A DNA stretch of 64,000 bases from Chitinophagales bacterium (GTDB lineage: Bacteria; Bacteroidota; Bacteroidia; Chitinophagales; Saprospiraceae). Shown here in pieces: positions 1-7,158 of this stretch. Location: the NCBI GenBank assembly GCA_017303875.1, contig JAFLBP010000014.1, forward strand, positions 100,193 through 164,192. The letters are read 5' to 3'. Positions within the stretch are counted from its first letter, which is position 1. Every line of letters begins with the position of its first letter. A program made the translations under genes and the position numbers. The notes beneath the pieces were generated by a model. It searched no databases and was not told the DNA's origin. It saw only the letters and a program-made list of their open reading frames with translations.

Positions 1-540
1 GTAAACATCGCCACGCCCGATGAGGCGGAAGCCCTGCAATTCAGTCTGGAGCATTATGGCCTGGAATTGCTCGATTTTACCCCCGAAGCGCCTTACACGA
101 AGGAGCATTTTGCACATTTTCCGGAAAAAGCGACCCTCACGGCGGCTTTTGATTTGGGCGCTGCGGCGGTGTTTACCCTGCGTTTTCGGGCGCAGCACGA
201 GGGTTTTTTAAGTGAACTGCTGCGGTTTAGCGATGCCGTCACGCACAGCGAGGCGGTGGTAGCGCAGCAGGTGCACAAACCCGTATTACAATTTTCAAGC
301 GAGGGCGATTTCAGCATCGCACCCAACCCGAATACCGGGCAGGGCGTGATTTCCTTCCGATTAGAAAAGGCGGAGCAGGTGCGCCTGTGCGTATATGATG
401 CGCTGGGGCGCAGCATTTGGGAGCATAACGAAAATTACCCCGCCGGCGCGCATCAGATTGCGCTGGATTTGGGCGGGCAACGTGGCGTTTTTTATGTGGT
501 AAAAAATGACGTTGTGCGGCAGGTGGTGGTAACGCCGTAG
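1..540 (+). CDS. C-terminal part of a T9SS-sorted secreted protein (partial)
   Basis: The reading frame is open from the first base, so the true start lies outside the window; 179 residues are visible. The last ~75 residues form a type A T9SS sorting domain: a PNPNTGQG turn, then a strand with VYDALGR, then a GVFYV strand and a short basic/hydrophobic end (VVRQVVVTP). Such domains are recognised by the type IX secretion machine and removed or anchored at the cell surface. The upstream ~100 residues show no family I recognise. It ends 10 bp before the convergent GldM-C-like gene. Confidence 0.8.
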   Translation, partial: VNIATPDEAEALQFSLEHYGLELLDFTPEAPYTKEHFAHFPEKATLTAAFDLGAAAVFTLRFRAQHEGFLSELLRFSDAVTHSEAVVAQQVHKPVLQFSSEGDFSIAPNPNTGQGVISFRLEKAEQVRLCVYDALGRSIWEHNENYPAGAHQIALDLGGQRGVFYVVKNDVVRQVVVTP

Positions 541-550
541 CGGGAAATAA

Positions 551-1198
551 TCAATCTTTACCGCTTACTATCTCAAAAACCAATTCCTGATCGGCAAATT
601 TGGGCACGCGCATACCCGGGCAGCGGTAGGAGATCACGGAGAAACGCACCACATCACCGACTTGTACCTGCTGCATCAATGCCGCTACGGCTTCAGTAAA
701 TAAGGCGCCCGTATTGAATCGTGTGATACAAGCGCCGGTTCTTTGCTGGTACAGATGAACCCGAAACCCTTCTATTGCGCATTTGCCACAAACTTCGTAA
801 GTGATTGCGGCAATACCCCTTTGTGCTTTAAATTCCCCGGCAGTCATCCTTTTACTCGCATGTTGTGCACCTAAAAGTGGCACGATGGGTATATCCCTTA
901 ACCGGTAAGTTCGCTCCCCGATCACCTGCTGCCGGCAGGTATCTATAAGGGTTAATTGCACGTTGCCCGTATCCTGAGATACATGCATGGAAAAATGATA
1001 AGGACGCTCTTTCGTGATGCGCCCATGACTGATCTGTACTGTGATACAGCTGTCGGGTATACTGTCGGAAACGATCAGAAGTGACTCGTGTATACCGGCG
1101 ATAAAACCCATAATCCCTTCCAATTCCACAGCGACCTGGGATTGTGCGAACGAGGGGAGAATGAATAAAAAGAGCGCGATCAGGGGGCTGATTTTCAT
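551..1198 (-). CDS. Secreted GldM C-terminal-domain-like protein, copy A
   Basis: About 215 residues. The start is the ATG at 1198, which opens a signal peptide (MKISPLIALFLFILPSFAQS); the longer frame upstream runs into the leader. The mature part resembles the C-terminal extracytoplasmic domains of GldM/PorM, the T9SS periplasmic shaft: strand pattern, a conserved GFRVHLYQ strand and a final VGDVVRFSVISYRCPG segment matching the GldM 'PGD.I.F..I...GP' end. Unlike real GldM it has no transmembrane helix or long helical part, so it is a free domain. Copy A has lost the NVLY.G.ENP motif kept in copies B and C (it reads IMGFIAGIHES). It is one of three tandem paralogues and shares its 5' leader with copy C. 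Function unknown; a partner role with the neighbouring GldN-like protein is inference. Confidence 0.7.
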   Translation of the reverse strand: MKISPLIALFLFILPSFAQSQVAVELEGIMGFIAGIHESLLIVSDSIPDSCITVQISHGRITKERPYHFSMHVSQDTGNVQLTLIDTCRQQVIGERTYRLRDIPIVPLLGAQHASKRMTAGEFKAQRGIAAITYEVCGKCAIEGFRVHLYQQRTGACITRFNTGALFTEAVAALMQQVQVGDVVRFSVISYRCPGMRVPKFADQELVFEIVSGKD

Positions 1199-1247
1199 GA
1201 TGTAGTATTTTAATCGTGAGCGCGTTTTGTTTCGCACAGATATTCCA

Positions 1248-1255
1248 CAAAAATA
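1248..1255 (-). promoter_or_regulatory. TAnnTTTG promoter element for GldM-C-like copy A
   Basis: On the minus strand this reads TATTTTTG, matching the Bacteroidota -7 consensus TAnnTTTG, 50 bp upstream of the ATG at 1198. No clear -33 TTG box was identified. Confidence 0.4.
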
Positions 1256-1303
1256 TTTATTTGGTTGATAATCAAGCTTCCGTGTATTATATGCGAAAGA
1301 TAT

Positions 1304-1954
1304 TCATTTTTTACTGTTTACTATCTCAAAAACCAATTCCTGATCGGCAAATTTGGGCACGCGCATACCCGGGCAGCGGTAGGAGATCACGGAGAAACGC
1401 ACCACATCACCGACTTGTACCTGCTGTGTCAAAGCCGCTACGGTTTCCGAAAACCGGGCACCGGTATTGAATCGCGTGATACAAGCGCCGGTTCTTTGCT
1501 GATACAGATGAACCCGAAACCCTTCTATTGCGCAATTGCCACAAACGCCGTGGGTTATCACGGCGGCAATACCGCTTTGGGCTTTAAATTCCCCGACAGT
1601 CATCCTTTTACTCGCATGTTGTGCCCCTAAAAGTGGCACGATGGGTATATCTTTGACCCGGTAGATCCGCTCCCCAATTACCTGCTGTTGGCAGGTATCT
1701 ATAAGGATCAACTGAACGTTTGAGGTATCCGTCGCGACAATGATATAAAAATGATACGGCTCCCGCTTTTTGATTTGCCCGTTACGGATCTTTACCGTGA
1801 TACAGCTGTCGGGTATACTGTCGGAAACAATCAACAGGGGGTTTTCCAAACCGGCGTAAAGCACATTTACGCGTTCTAATTCAACAGCGACCTGGGATTG
1901 TGCGAACGAGGGGAGAATGAATAAAAAGAGCGCGATCAGGGGGCTGATTTTCAT
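1304..1954 (-). CDS. Secreted GldM C-terminal-domain-like protein, copy B
   Basis: 216 residues with a signal peptide identical to copy A through residue 20. It keeps the GldM-type first strand (VNVLYAGLENPLLIVSD) and the end block VGDVVRFSVISYRCPGMRVP. Residues from ~85 to the end are nearly identical to copy A, while the middle (residues ~28-75) differs, so the pair looks like a recent tandem duplication or gene conversion. The four cysteines (D-T-C, G-V-C-G-N-C, R-C-P-G) are kept between A and B and could form disulfides in the periplasm (inference). It follows copy C by 13 bp and is probably co-transcribed with it. Confidence 0.7.
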   Translation of the reverse strand: MKISPLIALFLFILPSFAQSQVAVELERVNVLYAGLENPLLIVSDSIPDSCITVKIRNGQIKKREPYHFYIIVATDTSNVQLILIDTCQQQVIGERIYRVKDIPIVPLLGAQHASKRMTVGEFKAQSGIAAVITHGVCGNCAIEGFRVHLYQQRTGACITRFNTGARFSETVAALTQQVQVGDVVRFSVISYRCPGMRVPKFADQELVFEIVNSKK

Positions 1955-1967
1955 GATGTTCTTACCT

Positions 1968-2603
1968 TTATTTTATTGAAAAATGTAAATCCCCGGCATA
2001 GTGAAAAGGCTCGGACATACCCGGGCATTGGTAGGCGATGTGATAAAAATGCACCCGATCGCCGGGTGTAACCGAATTAATCTTTTCCTGAACCGATGCA
2101 TTAAAACGCGCACCATTGTTGTGAAGCTTGAGCGCATCACCGTAGCTGTGTTTATAAATGGCCACATCATAGCCTTTTACGGTACAACGCATGTCGAAAT
2201 CAAATCCATCAAGTAAAACTGCGATACCGGCTTGCGCACAAAATTCGCCCCGACCCATTACGCCACCGTATTTACTGCCCAGCACTGCTCGGACCTCATA
2301 TTGCATTTTTACCCGATATGTGCGCACGCCGATTTCCGTTCCCGAGCAGCTGTCTGTAAGCGCAAGTTGTACCGTCGTGCTGTCGGTTTGCAGGAACCAG
2401 GTGTATTTCCCCGGCGCTACTTTTTTCAGAATGCCGTCGGAAGGACGCAGCACGATGCAGGAATCGGGCACCGTATCGGAAACCACGCTCAAGGGGTTTT
2501 CCACGCCAATGTACAAGACGTTCACTTGCTCCAACTCCACAGCCGCCGGTACCTGGGCCAGGGCGGTACAGGTGAGCAACATGAAGGGAATGATGCTTTT
2601 CAT
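1968..2603 (-). CDS. Secreted GldM C-terminal-domain-like protein, copy C
   Basis: About 211 residues from the ATG at 2603 (signal peptide MKSIIPFMLLTCTALAQ). This is the most GldM-like copy: VNVLYIGVENPLSVVSD, then GFDFDMRCTVKGYDVAIYK, then VTPGDRVHFYHIAYQCPG, the order seen in the last domain of GldM/PorM. There is no membrane anchor. It is the first gene of the leftward set and is divergent from the GldN-like gene, 61 bp away. In T9SS the GldM C-terminal domains contact the GldN/PorN ring, so adjacency to a GldN-like gene supports a functional pairing (inference). Confidence 0.72.
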   Translation of the reverse strand: MKSIIPFMLLTCTALAQVPAAVELEQVNVLYIGVENPLSVVSDTVPDSCIVLRPSDGILKKVAPGKYTWFLQTDSTTVQLALTDSCSGTEIGVRTYRVKMQYEVRAVLGSKYGGVMGRGEFCAQAGIAVLLDGFDFDMRCTVKGYDVAIYKHSYGDALKLHNNGARFNASVQEKINSVTPGDRVHFYHIAYQCPGMSEPFHYAGDLHFSIK

Positions 2604-2664
2604 GATATAGTATTTTAATCGTGGTAACGTTTTTAACCCGTATTTCCAATAAATTCCCACAATT

Positions 2665-3795
2665 ATGAGTTTTCAAACAAAGCACCCGCGCATGAAGGAA
2701 TTCCTTGCCCATTTAAACTGTTTTTTCAGTAAAAAAGTCTGTTTTGCCCTGTTTTTTACCGCAGGCCCGCTGCTGCTGCAAGCCCAGTACGAACGCATCC
2801 TGAACGACCCCGATGTCATCTGGGCCGCCGAAACGGACATCATTTACTCTTTCGCGCCAGCGCACCGACGCGACAGCACCGAATGGCAGCAAAACCATTA
2901 CTGGAAAAGCTACGACCCCAAAGACCCGGAAAAACTCCAGGGCGGCGAACGCCTGCTGCACCGCCTCCTCAACGCCGCCCGATCGGGCGCCTGGCCCGCC
3001 TGGGAATTCAACGACTCCGTTTACCAGCTCTCCTCTGCGGAGCTGCAAAGCCGGCTCGATGAATTGGACACGATTTCTGTCATGGACCTCGAAACCGGAC
3101 GTTTCCGCAACCAGGCTGTGATCAACAGCGTGAACCCCGACGATTTTTACGCCATCCGCGCCCGGCAATTGCTCTATTACGATGCCCGCGCAGGCGATTT
3201 TAAAGTATACACTTATGCCATTGCGCCCGTGCGGCGCGTAGTGGAAACGTTTGCACAGAGCGGCAAGACTTTTGAGGAATTTCGCTACAGTTATGTGCCT
3301 TTTTGGCTAAAAATGCCGCCTTTTGAAAAAAAGAAAAAGGGGAAACGAGCGGATGTCAACGACAAGGACATTACCTGGGCTGCCCAAATCAGCACCCGCG
3401 CCAACAGCCCCTGGCCCGACAGCCTGCAACGGGTGTTTAAAAATTTCCAGCCGCCCGTGATGCAGGTTTTGCTCAATCGCTTCAAAACCGATCAGCAGTA
3501 CGAAGCCCTCACTTCGGAAGGCGACCCCGTACCCTTTGCACAACGGGCCGAAATGATCTCGCGCACCGATACGGTCGTTACTTTTGACCCAGAAACCTAT
3601 GAAGAAGTAATCAAGGTTTCGCGGCGCGCCATGGAAGCCGCCGATATGCGCCTGCGCTTGGAACAAAACTGGTACTGGAACGAGCGCCGCCAACGCCTGG
3701 AGATTCAGCCGGAACGCTTTGCCCCGCTTTACCGGGCTACGGATAGTCAGGGAAATTTTATGTTTGAGGCGCCTTTGTTTTGGAAAAAGTTGTAG
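2665..3795 (+). CDS. GldN-like protein (T9SS ring-component family), paralogue 1
   Basis: 376 residues. An alternative start is the ATG at 2692; either gives a signal peptide ending near LLLQAQ. Features shared with GldN/PorN are an early 'D.DV.WA..TD..Y' block (the GldN 'D.VLWSK..YR.IDLREK' position), a mid-protein RQLLYYDARAGDFKVYTY segment (GldN 'DGKIKVYEY') and a closing WYWNERRQRLEIQPERFAPL...PLFWKKL block (GldN 'WYFD...RILGIAP...PLFW'). A second protein of the same family lies at 26120-27133. Canonical gldN sits in gldKLMN; here there is no gldK or gldL, so this is an accessory paralogue. In GldN this family forms the periplasmic ring bound to the lipoprotein GldK. Confidence 0.7.
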   Translation: MSFQTKHPRMKEFLAHLNCFFSKKVCFALFFTAGPLLLQAQYERILNDPDVIWAAETDIIYSFAPAHRRDSTEWQQNHYWKSYDPKDPEKLQGGERLLHRLLNAARSGAWPAWEFNDSVYQLSSAELQSRLDELDTISVMDLETGRFRNQAVINSVNPDDFYAIRARQLLYYDARAGDFKVYTYAIAPVRRVVETFAQSGKTFEEFRYSYVPFWLKMPPFEKKKKGKRADVNDKDITWAAQISTRANSPWPDSLQRVFKNFQPPVMQVLLNRFKTDQQYEALTSEGDPVPFAQRAEMISRTDTVVTFDPETYEEVIKVSRRAMEAADMRLRLEQNWYWNERRQRLEIQPERFAPLYRATDSQGNFMFEAPLFWKKL

Positions 3796-3818
3796 CCGCT
3801 TCGTGGGATTTTCGGGGC

Positions 3819-4322
3819 TTATTTATCCTTGAGCGCTTCAATTTTTTTTAAAAGAACCGCCCGGTTCTGCTTGGAAGTCATCCATTTTGGGAGTCGGCTT
3901 CCGAGGCTTCTGTTATAAATTGCCTGTCCGTTGCGTTCCCGAAGTTTCGCGCCAATATGATCCTGAAGAAAATCAAGGTGCTCAACATTATAGGCCCAGA
4001 AAGTATACTTTTCAAAGTCTGTTTGAAGCCATAAAGGTAAATGAAAGAATGGGTCAATAGCATCACCCAGAACAATTTGTCGCGTTGTATCCGCTTTTTT
4101 ATGCGGAGTATGTACATCAGCCGCTGCCTGATCAGACAGTTTCTTATTGTAGCCGCAATGCGAGCAAATTACTTTTATATCACTTTCTTCCAAGTTGCCG
4201 AATTCAAAATTGCCCGGTTTTACGACAGCCTTTTTTGAACAAGCCGGGCAAGACACTAAAATGTCAAACCGGATAAAGTCGAACAGGAATTTTTGGTAAC
4301 TGTTTTTTGTGATGGCGTCCAT
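3819..4322 (-). CDS. Zinc-ribbon protein of unknown function
   Basis: 167 residues, cytoplasmic, no signal peptide. Residues ~25-57 hold a two-knuckle zinc ribbon: C-P-A-C at the first and C-S-H-C at the second, resembling the small TFIIB-type zinc-ribbon proteins annotated in many Bacteroidota. The C-terminal half (FWAYNVEHLDFLQDHIGAKLRER...SRLPKWMTSKQNR) is rich in charged and aromatic residues and may be a nucleic-acid or protein contact surface, but I cannot assign it. It converges on the GldN-like gene with a 23-bp gap. Confidence 0.75.
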   Translation of the reverse strand: MDAITKNSYQKFLFDFIRFDILVSCPACSKKAVVKPGNFEFGNLEESDIKVICSHCGYNKKLSDQAAADVHTPHKKADTTRQIVLGDAIDPFFHLPLWLQTDFEKYTFWAYNVEHLDFLQDHIGAKLRERNGQAIYNRSLGSRLPKWMTSKQNRAVLLKKIEALKDK

Positions 4323-4351
4323 GTTATTGAATTAACTTCGGCTTGAAGAAA

Positions 4352-4391
4352 AACGCGAGCCTAAGTACCAATCCGTACTCAGGCTCGCGTT
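4352..4391 (-). terminator. Intrinsic terminator of the glucan operon
   Basis: An 11-bp perfect stem (AACGCGAGCCT / AGGCTCGCGTT) with an inner GTAC stem is followed on the minus strand by a T-rich run. It lies 21 bp after the stop of 4413-6245, the last gene of the leftward operon. Confidence 0.8.
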
Positions 4392-4412
4392 GGGTTAATT
4401 GTCAGGCATTAA

Positions 4413-6245
4413 TTACCGCACCACAACCAACTTCTGGAAATACGTGGCCGACGCCTGGCGTATTTGCAGGGTGTACAGGCCGTTCTCAAGGCCGTCCAGC
4501 TCCAAACGGGTAGCTTGCTGGGTCGTTTGGATGCTGCGCACCAATCGGCCGGTGGCATCCAGTACCAGCAGTTGGGCAGGTGCATTCAGGGCTTCCGGCA
4601 ACTCCACCATACAAAATGCCGTAGCCGGATTGGGGTAAACCCGAATGCCCGCAGCTGCTGCATCCAGGTTTTTGACGCCTACCAGGCTGCCGAATTTTAC
4701 ATCGTCCCAATAATAGGTCTTTTCACCCGCCGTAGCGCCCGGGGTGCCGAAATTGAAGAAAATAGACACTTTATTGTATGTGTTGGCGAAGTTGATGGCT
4801 GCTGTGCCCGGAGCCTGGTTGCTGAAATTAAACTCCAGGGTTTCCCACTGTGCAGCCAGGGTGGTATTCACTTCGGTTTCCACGCTGATGGTCGGGTTGC
4901 TCGCATCTTCCACTTTGAGGCGGATCGGCGTACCGGCATCGGGCGACCAAACGCGCACGGTCATTTTGGTATTGCCTGCGCTGAAGGGAATGGGGCTGGC
5001 CAACCCTGCGCCACCGTTGGTAGTACCGGCCCACAGCTCGGCGCCGCCGGTTTTGATGGCTTTGCCTACAAGGTTAGCCGGATTGGTCGGGTCGGCTACA
5101 ATGGAAGAGACGTTGCCGCCAAAATCGGTCAGTGCATAAGCCACCGTGGCTGTATCCTGGAAAGTAATCGGCAGGCTGACCTGCGCCAGACCGCTACCGC
5201 CACCGCCGATAAACTTCACCTCATCCCAGTAGTAGGTTTTTTCTCCTGCAATCGCACCGGTGGTACCGAAATTGAAGAAAATAGAGATTTTGTTGTACAC
5301 ATTGGCCGGGTTGAGGGCCGCTGTGCCCGGGGCCGGATTGCTGAAATTGAACTCTAAGGTTTCCCACTGACCGACGAGGGTGGTGTTTGTTTCCGTTTCC
5401 ACGCTAATACCGCCATTGGCTGCATTCTCCGCTTTCAGGCGGATGGGCGTACCGGCATCGGGCGACCAAACGCGCACCGACATTTTGGTGTCGGCATTGG
5501 TGAACGGAATAGCCGTGGCTAATCCCGCACCGCCGTTGGTAGTGCCGGCCCACAGCTCTGCGCCGCCGGTTTTGATGGCTTTGCCGACGAGGTTGGCCGG
5601 ATTGGTGGGGTCGGCGACGATAGAAGAGACATTACCGCCGAAATCGGTGAGTTTGTAATCAACCGTAGCAGTATCCTGGAAAGTGATGGGCAGGCTGACC
5701 TGGGCCTTGCCGCTGCCGCCATTGAACTGCACAATATCGTCTACATAAAAGGTGAAGTTGGGCGTACCCGTACCCACCGTACCGAGGTCGAAAATAAAGA
5801 CGATCTTCTGGTAGGAATTGGCGGCATTGGCGCCGGTAAAATCGAATACTAATTCTTCCCAGGCATTGCCGACGGCGCTCACTTTTTCCTGCTCGTAGGC
5901 GATACCGCCGTTGGTCAGGTTTTCCAGTTTGAACAGCACTTTACGGCCTGCGCCGGGCGTCCAGACTTTAATTTTAAAATGCTTGTTGACAGAAAGATCA
6001 ACCGGCGCGTCGAGGGTCAGGAAGCTGCCGCCCCAGGGGTCGCCGGCATTTTTAATCATGCGGGCCACTTTGGTACTGGTATTGATACCGGCCGGCGCGG
6101 GGTTGTCTTCGCGGCTCATCTGGCCACCACCGAAATCGGTAAAGGTGTAGTTGATGCTGTTCGATTGAAAATCAATCGGCAGGGTAATTTGAGCATACCC
6201 CATTGTGGAAAGCAAAAGCAGTGTAAGCAGTGTAAGATGCTTCAT
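4413..6245 (-). CDS. T9SS-secreted protein with three tandem beta-sandwich (CBM-like) modules
   Basis: 610 residues from the ATG at 6245, which opens a signal peptide (MKHLTLLTLLLLSTMGYAQ). Three modules of ~130-150 residues follow, each beginning LPI.FQ and containing 'TDFGG', 'W.G', 'VW.P.AG..[IV].[LF]K.E', 'WE.L.F.F' and a closing 'YY.D.[VI].F' strand; this strand layout is typical of carbohydrate-binding jelly-rolls in laminarinases. Modules 2 and 3 are almost identical in DNA as well as protein. The last ~75 residues are a T9SS type A domain (GIRVYPNPATAF...GLYTLQIRQA). No catalytic residues are evident. Its place at the end of the glucan operon suggests surface capture of beta-glucan (inference); ligand not proven. 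Confidence 0.75.
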   Translation of the reverse strand: MKHLTLLTLLLLSTMGYAQITLPIDFQSNSINYTFTDFGGGQMSREDNPAPAGINTSTKVARMIKNAGDPWGGSFLTLDAPVDLSVNKHFKIKVWTPGAGRKVLFKLENLTNGGIAYEQEKVSAVGNAWEELVFDFTGANAANSYQKIVFIFDLGTVGTGTPNFTFYVDDIVQFNGGSGKAQVSLPITFQDTATVDYKLTDFGGNVSSIVADPTNPANLVGKAIKTGGAELWAGTTNGGAGLATAIPFTNADTKMSVRVWSPDAGTPIRLKAENAANGGISVETETNTTLVGQWETLEFNFSNPAPGTAALNPANVYNKISIFFNFGTTGAIAGEKTYYWDEVKFIGGGGSGLAQVSLPITFQDTATVAYALTDFGGNVSSIVADPTNPANLVGKAIKTGGAELWAGTTNGGAGLASPIPFSAGNTKMTVRVWSPDAGTPIRLKVEDASNPTISVETEVNTTLAAQWETLEFNFSNQAPGTAAINFANTYNKVSIFFNFGTPGATAGEKTYYWDDVKFGSLVGVKNLDAAAAGIRVYPNPATAFCMVELPEALNAPAQLLVLDATGRLVRSIQTTQQATRLELDGLENGLYTLQIRQASATYFQKLVVVR

Positions 6246-6270
6246 AATAACAGGTTTTGTGATATTTGAA

Positions 6271-7155
6271 TTAAAACTTGAGTTGATGTTGTTTGTCCCA
6301 GATGCCCCAATGCGCACCCACATCTCCTTCAGGTCCCACTTTCCAGGACTCGTCGAAGCTGGCGAAATAAAAAATTTCGATGCCCTCTTCCTTCGACCAT
6401 TGCTGGGTATTGAGAAAATATTTGATGGCATTTTCCATAGAAGGCTGGGCGCCTTCGAGGCTTTTGCCCTGGCTGGGCCAGCCCGTCTCGGTGATGATGA
6501 CTTTTTTGCCCTTGCCGGCCAACAGTGCCTGCTGGTACATCTGTTTCATATACACTAAGGAATATTCCAATTGGCAACCTTCCCAGAAAGGGTAGCAGTT
6601 GGACAGAATGACATCGCAGGCGTCTGCCACGTCGGGGTAATCCGTAAACTCGTAGTAGGCGTCTACATAACCCGTAGTGACCTCCGGAATGGCCGTTTTG
6701 ACACGGCGGATGTAGTCGAGCAGTTCGGCTTCGCTGAGGTCTTTGCGGTAGAGCACCTCATTGCCTACGGCCGCGATGTCTACAAAACCTTCCTGCGCCA
6801 GTTGTATCAGGCCGGCAATTTCCTGTTCGTTGAGCGCTTTGTCTTTGCCGAGCCAGGCCCCGACGAGCGTTTTCAGCCCGAATTCGCGGGCAATTTGCGG
6901 CACTAATTCATTGCCCTCAATACAGGAAAAGGAGCGCACCCATTTGGTATACGGCGCAATGATTTCCATCCGGCGGCGGATCTGGTCGGCCGTCAGGACG
7001 TCGCCCGGTTGCTGGCCTTCTTCATAGGCGCTGTAGCAGAGGCCATGCATGCCGCCTTCCAGGGTTTGCCGGAACTGGCTTTTGAGCTGTTCGGGCGACT
7101 GGCCGGAGTAATCACTTCCGGCGAGGCTTAGATGTTTTCCTAATCTGAGTGACAT
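6271..7155 (-). CDS. Cytoplasmic glycoside hydrolase family 17 (beta-1,3-glucanase-like)
   Basis: 294 residues, no signal peptide, so predicted cytoplasmic. The GH17 TIM-barrel hallmarks are present: the acid/base in VGNEVLYR (Glu133) and the nucleophile in ITETGWPSQG (Glu223), plus the late FYFASFDESWK aromatic block. Family GH17 cleaves beta-1,3-glucans or oligosaccharides; the short intracellular form would act on imported oligomers (inference). It starts 3 bp after the stop of the MFS-GH17 gene and is clearly related to that gene's C-terminal domain, so it probably arose by duplication. The binding-module gene follows after 25 bp in the same operon. Confidence 0.88.
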   Translation of the reverse strand: MSLRLGKHLSLAGSDYSGQSPEQLKSQFRQTLEGGMHGLCYSAYEEGQQPGDVLTADQIRRRMEIIAPYTKWVRSFSCIEGNELVPQIAREFGLKTLVGAWLGKDKALNEQEIAGLIQLAQEGFVDIAAVGNEVLYRKDLSEAELLDYIRRVKTAIPEVTTGYVDAYYEFTDYPDVADACDVILSNCYPFWEGCQLEYSLVYMKQMYQQALLAGKGKKVIITETGWPSQGKSLEGAQPSMENAIKYFLNTQQWSKEEGIEIFYFASFDESWKVGPEGDVGAHWGIWDKQHQLKF

Positions 7156-7158
7156 GAT

